In this document: in pieces, positions 1 to 6,086 of the stretch | Layout of the letters: the number at the start of each line of letters is the position of its first letter | Numbering within the stretch: the first letter of the stretch is position 1 | Origin: Actinomycetales bacterium | GTDB lineage: Bacteria > Actinomycetota > Actinomycetes > Actinomycetales > Beutenbergiaceae | DNA length: 8,684 bases | Reading direction: 5' to 3' | Assembly (NCBI GenBank): GCA_016649925.1 | Contig: JAENWO010000093.1 | Span: 1-8,684, forward strand | Notes under the pieces: generated by a model | Seen by the model: the letters and a program-made list of their open reading frames with translations, nothing else | What the model was told of the DNA's origin: nothing | Databases searched by the model: none | Position numbers and translations under genes: made by a program

Positions 1-35
1 GCCCCCGCCCCGGCCACGTGCAGCAGCGGGCTCAC
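1..35 (-). CDS. Amino-acid ABC transporter ATP-binding protein, first 11 codons only (runs off the window)
   Basis: A GTG start at 35-33 overlaps the TGA stop (34-32) of the preceding permease remnant in a GTGA arrangement, and the frame stays open to the window edge, reading MSPLLHVAGAG. This resembles the beginning of GlnQ/GluA-type ATPases, which usually start with a short 'xxPLLxVxGLxKxFG' strand before the Walker A region; neither Walker motif is inside the window. The identification rests mainly on position: in actinobacteria the usual order is binding protein, permease, ATPase. If intact, the protein would energise import of a polar amino acid from the cytoplasmic face of the membrane, but its own permease is broken here, so it may be an orphan or also decaying. 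Confidence 0.5.
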   Translation of the reverse strand, partial: MSPLLHVAGAG

Positions 36-59
36 CGGATCGCCCCCGCCCCGGCCACG
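1..59. repeat. 18-base direct repeat at the permease/ATPase junction
   Basis: GCCCCCGCCCCGGCCACG occurs at 1-18 and again at 42-59, a 41-base period. On the minus strand the first-read copy encodes VAGAGA near the end of the permease remnant and the other encodes VAGAG at the start of the ATPase, in different registers of the contig. It may be a small tandem duplication or simply a low-complexity coincidence; the repeat is truncated by the window edge, so a third copy cannot be excluded. Confidence 0.6.
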
Positions 60-388
60 GACCGCTGCGCCCCGCGCCATCCCCGCCGCGCGCTGTACGC
101 CTCGACGATCCTCGTCAGCGGGATCGAGATGAGCAGGAACAGGAACAGGAACCCCGCGGCCACGAACGGGGTGAAGTTGTAGTTCCCGGTGACCGCGATC
201 TGCGCCGCCCGGATCGCATCGACGGCGCCGAGGATCGAGATCAGCCCGGAGTCCTTCTGCAGGGACACGACCGTGTTGGCCAGGGCGGGGGTGACCTTGC
301 GGACGGACCGGGGAACGACGATCCGGCGGGTGGTCTGCGCCCGGGTCAGACCCAGGGACCGGGCGGCTGCGACCTGGGAGGGGTGTCC
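32..388 (-). pseudogene. C-terminal fragment of a polar amino-acid ABC transporter permease (HisM/GlnP family)
   Basis: The minus-strand frame ending at TGA 34-32 reads, from 388, GHPSQVAAARSLGLT, then RRIVVPRSVRK, LANTVVSLQKDSGLIS, and a hydrophobic segment (FTPFVAAGFLFLFLLISIPL) followed by a basic tail. This is the conserved 3' half of the family: the cytoplasmic EAA loop (AARSLGL...P) that docks on the ATPase, the 'LQKDSGL(I/V)S' strand, and the last membrane helix. A possible GTG at 268 would only give a 78-residue piece lacking the EAA loop, so it is not a credible gene start. Upstream of 388 the frame stays open but homology stops abruptly, at the edge of the 389-555 element. About 118 codons survive of a protein normally around 280-300 residues. 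The N-terminal part is at 556-712. The fragment should not form a working permease. Confidence 0.85.
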
Positions 389-555
389 GGGACTCTGGAC
401 ATAGTCGCTGTGACGAGTGGCACGAAGTTCGGTTGACCTGCGCTTTCGCCCTGCGTTCCGCTTGGCTTGACGTCCCTCTTGTGCAATAAGTACTGGAAGG
501 AACCCGCGCGTTTGAGGGGTGGGGATGATGAGCCTGATGACTACTCAAGGGTCCC
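389..555. mobile_element. 167-base segment bounded by imperfect inverted repeats, probable insertion-sequence or MITE remnant
   Basis: The left edge, GGGACTCTGGACATAGTC (389-406), and the reverse complement of the right edge, GGGACCCTTGAGTAGTC (555-539), share 14 bases with one gap. Homology to the permease ends on one side at 388 (GHPSQVAAARSLGL) and on the other near 556-570 (after CSPG), so the segment sits precisely at the break. It is less GC-rich than its surroundings (for example 481-500) and contains no transposase motif or convincing open frame. About 125 codons of permease expected between the two fragments are missing, so this is a replacement (insertion plus adjacent deletion), not a clean insertion; accordingly no target duplication is visible. 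The element family cannot be named from the ends alone. Confidence 0.5.
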
Positions 556-712
556 TGCTCCTGATGCCCGGGGAGCACACCACGACCACCACCGCGACGG
601 CAGCGACCACCACCGTGCTCGCGAGCACGACGGCGAAGGAACGTCGACGCTGCGCCACCCGGAAGCGTTGCCGCTCGAGTGCCCGCGCCGAAGGCACCCA
701 CGACTCGCTCAC
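556..712 (-). pseudogene. N-terminal fragment of the same amino-acid ABC transporter permease
   Basis: A GTG start at 712-710, ten bases after the stop of the binding-protein remnant, opens a frame reading VSESWVPSARALERQR, a basic RRRSF stretch, and one membrane helix (FAVVLASTVVVAAVAVVVVV) ending in CSPG. Actinobacterial glutamate-type permeases begin just this way: a charged cytoplasmic leader with Arg-rich patches, a first helix, then '(N)SPGW'. After CSPG the native frame would run into a periplasmic segment; here it enters the 389-555 element and stops at TGA 547-545. The order and orientation relative to the C-terminal fragment (32-388) show that both come from one gene whose middle, including most membrane helices, is gone. 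The assignment is weaker than for the C-terminal part because leaders and first helices are poorly conserved. Confidence 0.6.
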
Positions 713-722
713 GCCCGTGCGC

Positions 723-818
723 TCAGCCCAGCTCGGGGACGTCGTCCGCGCGCAGCCACTCGGTGCGCAGCCCGGCGAGCGTCCCGTCGGCCTCGAGCGC
801 GTCCCCGTCAGGGGCGCC
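723..818 (-). pseudogene. C-terminal remnant of an amino-acid ABC transporter substrate-binding protein
   Basis: Ending at TGA 725-723, this frame reads GAPDGDALEADGTLAGLRTE followed by WLRADDVPELG. The pattern 'ALxxDGTLxxLxxxWL' followed by a short acidic/proline tail is the characteristic C-terminal helix and end of family 3 (glutamine/glutamate type) extracellular solute-binding proteins. Only about 31 codons remain of a protein normally near 270-300 residues; no lipoprotein signal or ligand-binding lobe is present. Upstream of 818 the frame stays open as part of an out-of-frame shadow of add, but the sequence no longer resembles the family. Its stop lies 10 bases before the permease GTG, the spacing expected in an intact operon. 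The homology edge coincides with a CCGGGACTCT motif (817-826) also found at the edge of the 389-555 element. Confidence 0.6.
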
Positions 819-864
819 GGGACTCTCAGCATCGTGGTGAGGTCGCCGACCTTCCCGAGGTCCC
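819..864. mobile_element. Possible second insertion-element end or mini-remnant (GGGACTCT...AGGTCCC)
   Basis: Positions 817-826 (CCGGGACTCT) repeat 387-396 exactly, and the next bases keep the CAT-x-GT pattern of the other end, giving 13 of 17 ungapped matches. The motif faces the same way as the left end of the 389-555 element and abuts the point where binding-protein homology ends. A GGGAC-type end in the opposite orientation (GAGGTCCC, 857-864) could close a 46-base remnant, but only its first five bases match well. A ten-base match is not rare by chance in such GC-rich DNA; the support comes from its position. The rest, 865-904, up to the add stop codon, shows nothing recognisable. Confidence 0.25.
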
Positions 865-904
865 AACGAGTGCACCGGGCCGCCACGGCGGTTGACCGCG
901 GGCA

Positions 905-1993
905 TCAGTCCTCGGTGGCGTACCCCGGCAGGATCTGCTCCGTGATGATGTCCTGCATCACGTCGAAGTGCGCGAACGCGTTCCACGCCGCCGTCAGCGT
1001 GGCCGCCTCGAGGTCGGCCAAGGTCCAGTCCGCCTCGGCCACGAGCAGGGACATCTCGTGCGTCATCGAGGTACCGGACATCAGCCGGTTGTCGGTGTTC
1101 ACGGTAATCGCGAAGCCGAGGTCCCGCAGGAGCGTGATCGGGTGTTCCGCCACGGAGAAGGCGGCTCCGGTCTGCACGTTCGAGCAGGGGCACACCTCGA
1201 GCGGGATCTGCCGGTCCCGCACCCAGTGCGCGAGCGGGCCGAGGATGGCCAACGGCTCGCCGTCGGAGTCCACCTCGAGCTCGATGTCGTCCATGATCCG
1301 CACGCCGTGACCCAGGCGGAGGGCACCGCAAAGCTGCACGGCCTCGTAGAGGGAGTCCGTCCCGGCGGCCTCGCCGGCGTGGATCGTGTACGGGAAGTTC
1401 GCCTCCCGGAGCGTGCGGAACGCGGAGAGCTGCCGGGTGGGCAGGAACCCGGCCTCGGGCCCGGCGATGTCGAACCCGACGACGCCGACCTCCCGGTTGG
1501 CCAGGGCCAGCGCGGCGATCTCGTCGCCGCGGTCGTTCTGCCGCATCGCGGTGACGAGGGTGCCGATCCGGATGGTGTGCCCCGCCTCCGCCGCCTCCGC
1601 GACGCCGTCGTCGAAGCCGGCCTGCACGGCGTCGACCACCTGCTGCAGGCCCAGGCCCCTCTCGAGGTGCTGCTCGGGCGCGTACCGCTGCTCGGCGTAC
1701 ACGACGCCGTCGGCTGCGAGGTCCAGCACGGACTCCTTGGCGACGCGGCGCAGGCCTTCCTCGGTCTGCATGACGGCCGTCGTGTGGGCGAACGTCTCGA
1801 GGTAGCGCTCCAGCGTGCCGGAGCCGGCGGCCTGGACGAACCACTCCCCCAACCCGGCCGGGTCCGTGGAGGGCAGGTCGTATCCGATCTCCGCGGCGAG
1901 TGAGATGAGCGTCGCGGGGCGCAGGCCGCCGTCGAGGTGGTCGTGCAGGGCGACCTTGGGCAGGGCGGCGATCTCGTCGTGGCTCAGCGGCAT
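905..1993 (-). CDS. add: Adenosine deaminase
   Basis: This 362-residue protein converts adenosine and deoxyadenosine to inosine and deoxyinosine in the cytoplasm, a purine-salvage step. It is a TIM-barrel metal hydrolase of the AMP/adenosine deaminase family with the expected landmarks: LHDHLDGG with metal ligands H17 and H19, the IHAGE motif (H205 ligand, E208 catalytic acid), LGHG (H229), CPCSN at 268-272, and NTDN (D301 ligand). Asn302 stands where E. coli has a second Asp, as I recall for the mycobacterial-type enzymes with NTDNRLMS. Length matches the family. The ATG at 1993 is chosen because family similarity begins a few residues later (LPKVALHDHLDG); a longer start at 2098 would translate the inverted repeat at 2067-2117. 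A TACGCT box lies six bases before the ATG, so the mRNA could be leaderless. It is the last intact gene of the salvage cluster. Confidence 0.95.
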   Translation of the reverse strand: MPLSHDEIAALPKVALHDHLDGGLRPATLISLAAEIGYDLPSTDPAGLGEWFVQAAGSGTLERYLETFAHTTAVMQTEEGLRRVAKESVLDLAADGVVYAEQRYAPEQHLERGLGLQQVVDAVQAGFDDGVAEAAEAGHTIRIGTLVTAMRQNDRGDEIAALALANREVGVVGFDIAGPEAGFLPTRQLSAFRTLREANFPYTIHAGEAAGTDSLYEAVQLCGALRLGHGVRIMDDIELEVDSDGEPLAILGPLAHWVRDRQIPLEVCPCSNVQTGAAFSVAEHPITLLRDLGFAITVNTDNRLMSGTSMTHEMSLLVAEADWTLADLEAATLTAAWNAFAHFDVMQDIITEQILPGYATED

Positions 1994-1999
1994 GGTCCG

Positions 2000-2022
2000 A
2001 GCGTAGTCGCGTGGAGCCACGC
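2000..2022 (-). promoter_or_regulatory. Possible leaderless promoter of add (TACGCT) with an adjacent 14-base palindrome
   Basis: On the minus strand TACGCT (2005-2000) fits the TAnnnT -10 consensus and ends six bases before the add ATG, the geometry of actinobacterial leaderless promoters, where transcription starts at the A of the start codon. No Shine-Dalgarno sequence precedes the ATG, which agrees. Just upstream is the near-palindrome GCGTGGAGCCACGC (2009-2022), lying in the -10/-35 spacer where a repressor could bind. No recognisable -35 box is present, so this is a weak call. Confidence 0.3.
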
Positions 2023-2049
2023 CCCCGCGCGCCTGGCACGACCCACCGC

Positions 2050-2117
2050 GAACTCGTCCCACCGCCGTGAACTCGTCAACCACAGCTGTCGATCTCACGG
2101 CGAGCTGACGAGTTCAC
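2050..2117. repeat. Perfect 12-bp inverted repeat plus a third half-copy (GAACTCGTC) between the papain-like gene and add
   Basis: GTGAACTCGTCA (2067-2078) and TGACGAGTTCAC (2106-2117) are perfectly complementary and enclose a 27-base loop. A further direct copy of the core, GAACTCGTC, lies at 2050-2058, 19 bases before the core at 2069-2077. In RNA this would form a strong hairpin, but no T-tract follows in either direction, so a classical intrinsic terminator is not indicated. It could be a terminator without a U-tract for the gene ending at 2140, an operator for add, or a dispersed extragenic palindrome. The loop contains GATCTCAC (2091-2098), also present in the loop of the inverted repeat at 5999-6054. 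Confidence 0.75.
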
Positions 2118-2139
2118 CACCAGGGCGGGGCGCCCGGCG

Positions 2140-2970
2140 TCAGGGCACGATCGGGATGAGCGTCCAGGCCAGGTGGGTCCATCCGCCCAGCGCGGGGTGC
2201 GGCCTGCTCCGACGACGCAGCTCGCGCGGGGCGATCGTGTGGATCCGCCCGCTGCCGGGCTCGTAGATGCGCAGCTTGCCGGACTCCGCCGTCGTCGGCA
2301 GGGCGAGGATGAGGTGCCGCGGCATCGCGGTGTCCCAGCCGAAGCTCAGGTCCCCACCGGAGTAGATCGGCACGGGGATGCCCGCGCTGGTGGCCCGCAC
2401 GAGCAGGCCCAGCACGTCGTCCATCAGGGCGCCGTCGCGGTCGTTCACGGGCCGGTGGGAGTACTTCACGCCCGGCACCCGGGCCACCCGCGCGGCACCC
2501 CAGGGCGGGGTGCCGTACTTCTTCGGCCAGCCGAACGGCCCGAGCGTCCTCCGGGTGGCGAGGTCGTGGACCGCGATCTCAGCCAGGCGCAGGCGCTCGA
2601 GCGGATCCGCTGCGGCGAGCTCCGCCGTCGTCAGCGAGGAGATCTCGACCGGTAAGGAGTCCGGCGCAGGCACGACGCCGCGGTCCAGCCAGGCACCGAG
2701 CACCGGGTCCGCAGCCGCATTCAGCATGAGGATGCCGGTAGCGGCGCACGTGACGCCGTCGTGCTGCCGGGCCGCGATCCCACCGACCCGCACCACCCCG
2801 GTTCCCCGCGGCCGGAAGATACCCAGCGTCGGCGCGACGACTTTCCGGGCGAGCGTGCCTTCGCCGTCGCGGTCTCGCGAGAGCCTGTCCAGCGCCATCG
2901 AGGTGTACCGCGGCGTGAACAGCGGGCTCAGCGCCGCGTTCAGCGAGAAGCGTCGCAGGGCCTTGATCAT
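2140..2970 (-). CDS. Uncharacterised protein with a papain/C39-like Cys-His-Glu pattern
   Basis: I do not recognise a named gene. The 276-residue protein starts at ATG 2970, overlapping the upstream DUF202 stop (ATGA), with GGAGG four bases before the ATG. No signal peptide or convincing membrane helix is visible, so it is probably cytoplasmic, perhaps at the membrane through its basic, hydrophobic N-terminus. Three blocks recall papain-fold C39-like peptidases: RQHDGVTCAATGILMLN (Cys75 at the start of a helix), PRHLILALP (His219), and LRIYEPGSGRIHTI (Glu237, in the 'YEPSSGxV' turn that usually carries the third residue). A conserved-looking GTPPWGAARV stretch lies at 153-162. The peptidase-like fold is inferred from this order and spacing; Glu in place of the usual Asp/Asn leaves activity uncertain. 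It ends 146 bases before add. Confidence 0.8.
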   Translation of the reverse strand: MIKALRRFSLNAALSPLFTPRYTSMALDRLSRDRDGEGTLARKVVAPTLGIFRPRGTGVVRVGGIAARQHDGVTCAATGILMLNAAADPVLGAWLDRGVVPAPDSLPVEISSLTTAELAAADPLERLRLAEIAVHDLATRRTLGPFGWPKKYGTPPWGAARVARVPGVKYSHRPVNDRDGALMDDVLGLLVRATSAGIPVPIYSGGDLSFGWDTAMPRHLILALPTTAESGKLRIYEPGSGRIHTIAPRELRRRSRPHPALGGWTHLAWTLIPIVP

Positions 2971-3299
2971 CGTGCCTCCATCAGGATTCCGGTGACCGCG
3001 ACCGTGACGCCGAGGGCGGCGAGCCCGACGACGGCGAGCCCGACGTGCAGGATCGGCGTCCATGGGCTGACGTCGGTGTGGTGCCAGTGGCGCAGGTCCC
3101 GCAGCACCATCAGGAGCAGGCCGGCGGCGGCCAGCCCAGCGGCCGCCGCCACACCCGGGAGCTGCTGCCGCTCCGCGGTCAGGGCGACGAGCAGCGCGCC
3201 GAGGACCGTCGCCAGGATCGTGCGGTTCCAGGCCAGCATCGTGCGCTGCGGCTGGGCGCCGGGGTCGTCCGCGAGGCCCTCGACGCCCGCGAGGCTCAC
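2967..3299 (-). CDS. DUF202 family small membrane protein (second of a pair)
   Basis: This 110-residue protein starts at GTG 3299, inside the stop of the preceding DUF202 gene (GTGA overlap), and its own stop overlaps the ATG of the next gene (ATGA). The N-terminal motif DPGAQPQRTMLAWNRT (12-27) is the hallmark of the shorter DUF202 subtype, usually 'DPGLQPERTxLAWxRT'. Three membrane helices are expected at about 28-43, 50-66 and 89-107, with a His-rich, charged stretch (RDLRHWHHTD) between the second and third. DUF202 proteins of this kind commonly come in pairs with a YidH-like partner, as here, and their function is not established. The location suggests co-translation with the partner and perhaps a hetero-oligomeric membrane complex. 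A longer frame upstream exists but would overlap the first DUF202 gene out of frame, so the GTG is preferred. Confidence 0.85.
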   Translation of the reverse strand: MSLAGVEGLADDPGAQPQRTMLAWNRTILATVLGALLVALTAERQQLPGVAAAAGLAAAGLLLMVLRDLRHWHHTDVSPWTPILHVGLAVVGLAALGVTVAVTGILMEAR

Positions 3300-3699
3300 G
3301 GGAGCGCCTGCACGACGGCGTAGGCGGCGAGGACGAGCGCGATGGCGGCCACTCCGACCACGAGGATGGGCAACGCACTCGGTGCGGGTAGCGGCCGGCC
3401 CAGCCGCAGAGCGCGTTCCGTGCGGCGCCAACCGACCAGCGCCCCGACGGCGAGGCTCCCGCCGGACGCGCAGGCGAGGGCGGCGATCACGTCCAGCAGC
3501 AGCAGGCCGCTCTCGGCGAACGTGACCAGCGTGGTCAGCGCTACCCCGCCGCCGACGAGCGCGAGCCCGGTGCGCAGCCAGGCCAACGCGGTTCGTTCGT
3601 TCGCGAGGGAGAAGCGGACGTCGGGCTCGGTGCCGACGCCGTAGACCGCCTCCGGTCGACGCTCGGTGGCGGGGCGCTCACGGCCGCTGATGGCCGGGC

Positions 3700-3703
<4 letters not shown>
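3296..3703 (-). CDS. DUF202 family membrane protein, YidH-like (first of a pair)
   Basis: This 135-residue protein starts at ATG 3703, overlapping the deoA stop (ATGA). After a charged 25-residue cytoplasmic leader comes EPDVRFSLANERTALAWLRT (26-45), the signature of the YidH-type DUF202 subtype, followed by three hydrophobic helices at about 45-62, 66-90 and 111-132 separated by an Arg-rich loop (GWRRTERALRLGR). The molecular role of YidH-like proteins is unknown. The pairing with a second, shorter DUF202 protein immediately downstream is common in actinobacteria and other bacteria; the overlap with a thymidine phosphorylase gene is the unusual part. There is no clear Shine-Dalgarno sequence, so expression probably relies on translational coupling to deoA. 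Membership of the family is firm; function is not. Confidence 0.9.
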
Positions 3704-4995
<1,292 letters not shown>

Positions 4996-5036
4996 GGCGT
5001 CAGCCTAGTGAGACGGGCGGCGCCACGGCGTGGTCC

Positions 5037-5558
5037 TCACCGCTCCACCAGCGCCCCGTGTCGGGTCCGTTCCCAGTACACGTCAGCCGAGTCGCGGAAC
5101 GTGAGCCGCTGCACCCGCAGGTCGCGGCTCGTGGTGACCGGGCGCAGGGCGGCGTCAGTGACCTCCGAGGTCGCCTTCGCGAACGCCCAGCCGTGGGGAT
5201 GACCGGGCTTCTCCCGCACGTAGAAGTCAGCCGGCGGCAGCGGCTCGAGGCGGATCGGCTTCGGGACGCGCTCGTTCTTCGCCGAGGTGACGATCTCGAC
5301 GTCGTAGATGACCGAGTCCGAGGAGTTGTGGACCACGACGCCGATCCCCCGGCCGGTGTCAGCACCCACTTCGAGCTTCACCACGATCCACGCCGCGACC
5401 TGGGTCGCCTGGGAACGCCGTCGCAGGTCCGCGGCAGCCAGATCGCGGACCGCCTCCACGCGGTCGACGTCACGCGCGGTGAGGCCGGCCCAGACCGCTG
5501 CTCCGAGCGCGCCGAGCGCGACGACGGCGGTGACCCAGTCCGCGGGCGAACCCCACAT
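5037..5558 (-). CDS. Membrane-anchored protein of unknown function, coupled to cdd
   Basis: I do not recognise a named family. The 173-residue protein starts at ATG 5558, sharing a base with the cdd stop (TGATG), so it is very probably co-translated with cdd; longer versions in this frame would overlap cdd out of frame. One N-terminal helix at about 7-26 (WVTAVVALGALGAAVWAGLT) is followed by a charged, helical, Arg-rich stretch (29-50) and then a beta-rich domain: VAAWIVVKLE, VVVHNSSDSVIYDVEIV (74-90), an Arg/Pro region, and a final LTFRDSADVYWERTRHGALV (152-171). The 'NSSxxxxYDVxI' and 'FxDxxxxxWxRxxxGxL' patterns occur in small unnamed actinobacterial membrane-anchored proteins, suggesting an immunoglobulin-like cytoplasmic or extracytoplasmic beta domain. 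Topology is uncertain. No link to nucleoside metabolism can be read from the sequence apart from position. Confidence 0.75.
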   Translation of the reverse strand: MWGSPADWVTAVVALGALGAAVWAGLTARDVDRVEAVRDLAAADLRRRSQATQVAAWIVVKLEVGADTGRGIGVVVHNSSDSVIYDVEIVTSAKNERVPKPIRLEPLPPADFYVREKPGHPHGWAFAKATSEVTDAALRPVTTSRDLRVQRLTFRDSADVYWERTRHGALVER

Positions 5559-5953
5559 CAGCGCTCGAGCTGCTCGGGGCCGAACGCTTCGGGGAGCACC
5601 TCGGTCATCGGGCGGATGCCCGACGTCGTGTCGACGAGCAGCTCCGCTCCGCCGTGCTCCCACAGCAGCTGGCGGCAGCGCCCGCACGCCATGATCGTCT
5701 CGCCGTCGCGGTCAACGCACGTGAACGCGACGAGCCGGCCACCGCCCCCGGTGACCAGTGCGGACACGAGCGAGCACTCCGCGCACAACGTCACGCCGTA
5801 GGCGGCGTTCTCCACGTTGCAGCCGACGACGACGTCCCCGGAGTCCGTCAGCGCGGCGGCCCCCACGGGGTAGTGCGAGTAGGGCGCGTACCCGCGCGTC
5901 ATCACGTCCCGCGCCGCGGCCCGCAGCGCCTCCCAGTCGATCGTGTTGCTCAT
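5558..5953 (-). CDS. cdd: Cytidine deaminase
   Basis: This 131-residue enzyme deaminates cytidine and deoxycytidine to uridine and deoxyuridine in the cytoplasm; the products are substrates for the phosphorylase encoded downstream. It is the short, homotetrameric Zn-dependent type (compare about 136 residues in B. subtilis). Visible landmarks are YAPYSHYPVGAA (22-33), the substrate-binding CNVENAAYG (45-53), the catalytic CAEC with zinc ligand Cys57 and proton-shuttle Glu59, and ACGRCRQ with ligands Cys90 and Cys93. All catalytic residues are present. The ATG at 5953 is preceded by GGAAGGAAG (5967-5959) five bases upstream, a good ribosome-binding site, so the longer in-frame start at 6031, which would translate the inverted repeat, is rejected. 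The stop overlaps the next gene's ATG. A large inverted repeat at 5999-6054 occupies the leader. Confidence 0.96.
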   Translation of the reverse strand: MSNTIDWEALRAAARDVMTRGYAPYSHYPVGAAALTDSGDVVVGCNVENAAYGVTLCAECSLVSALVTGGGGRLVAFTCVDRDGETIMACGRCRQLLWEHGGAELLVDTTSGIRPMTEVLPEAFGPEQLER

Positions 5954-5998
5954 CGCTGCTTCCTTCCGCCGTGTGTCTGCTCGAGCTGCCGCTCTCGT

Positions 5999-6078
5999 CG
6001 AGTGCTGGAGATCTCGGTCAGATCTCACCAAATGAGAGGAATCTCCAGCACTCGCGTGCCGGGGTACTTCCGTGCTGG
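5999..6078. repeat. Perfect 14-bp inverted repeat with a competing third half-copy upstream of cdd
   Basis: CGAGTGCTGGAGAT (5999-6012) and ATCTCCAGCACTCG (6041-6054) are perfectly complementary around a 28-base loop that contains GATCTCAC (6021-6028). A second GTGCTGG copy at 6072-6078 can pair with the same CCAGCAC (6045-6051), so a transcript running toward cdd could form either of two mutually exclusive stems, though the 14-bp one should be much stronger. It lies between the permease stop (6087) and the cdd start (5953). No T-tract follows. It may limit read-through from the transporter, act as an operator or attenuator for cdd, or be a dispersed extragenic palindrome like the one at 2050-2117. 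Confidence 0.75.
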
Positions 6079-6086
6079 GTGGGGGA

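Noticed and set aside
467..496. TTGACG followed by an A/T-rich stretch, a possible promoter inside the element
   Set aside because: No acceptable -10 box at 16-18 base spacing (the best, TAAGTA, is at 14), and no gene follows in the plus direction.
389..555. Target-site duplication around the element
   Set aside because: Flanks GGTGTCC (left) and TGCTCCTG (right) show no direct repeat; this fits insertion with deletion but gives no positive support.
519..1310. Plus-strand open frame beginning inside the 389-555 element
   Set aside because: The start has a purine-rich stretch before it, but the translation is Thr/Arg/Ser low complexity and most of it is antisense to add and the transporter remnants.
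968..1903. Plus-strand open frame of 311 codons
   Set aside because: Antisense to add, which has all catalytic motifs in the opposite strand.
819..2039. Long minus-strand open frame overlapping add in another register
   Set aside because: Only its last ~31 codons (818-723) resemble a real protein, the binding-protein remnant; the rest is an Arg-rich shadow of add.
2067..2117. Intrinsic terminator
   Set aside because: The stem is strong but no T-run follows on either strand and the 27-base loop is long; classed as a repeat of unknown role.
5022..5032. CCACGGCGTGG near-palindrome between the unknown gene and deoA
   Set aside because: Only a five-base stem around one base, common by chance at this GC content.
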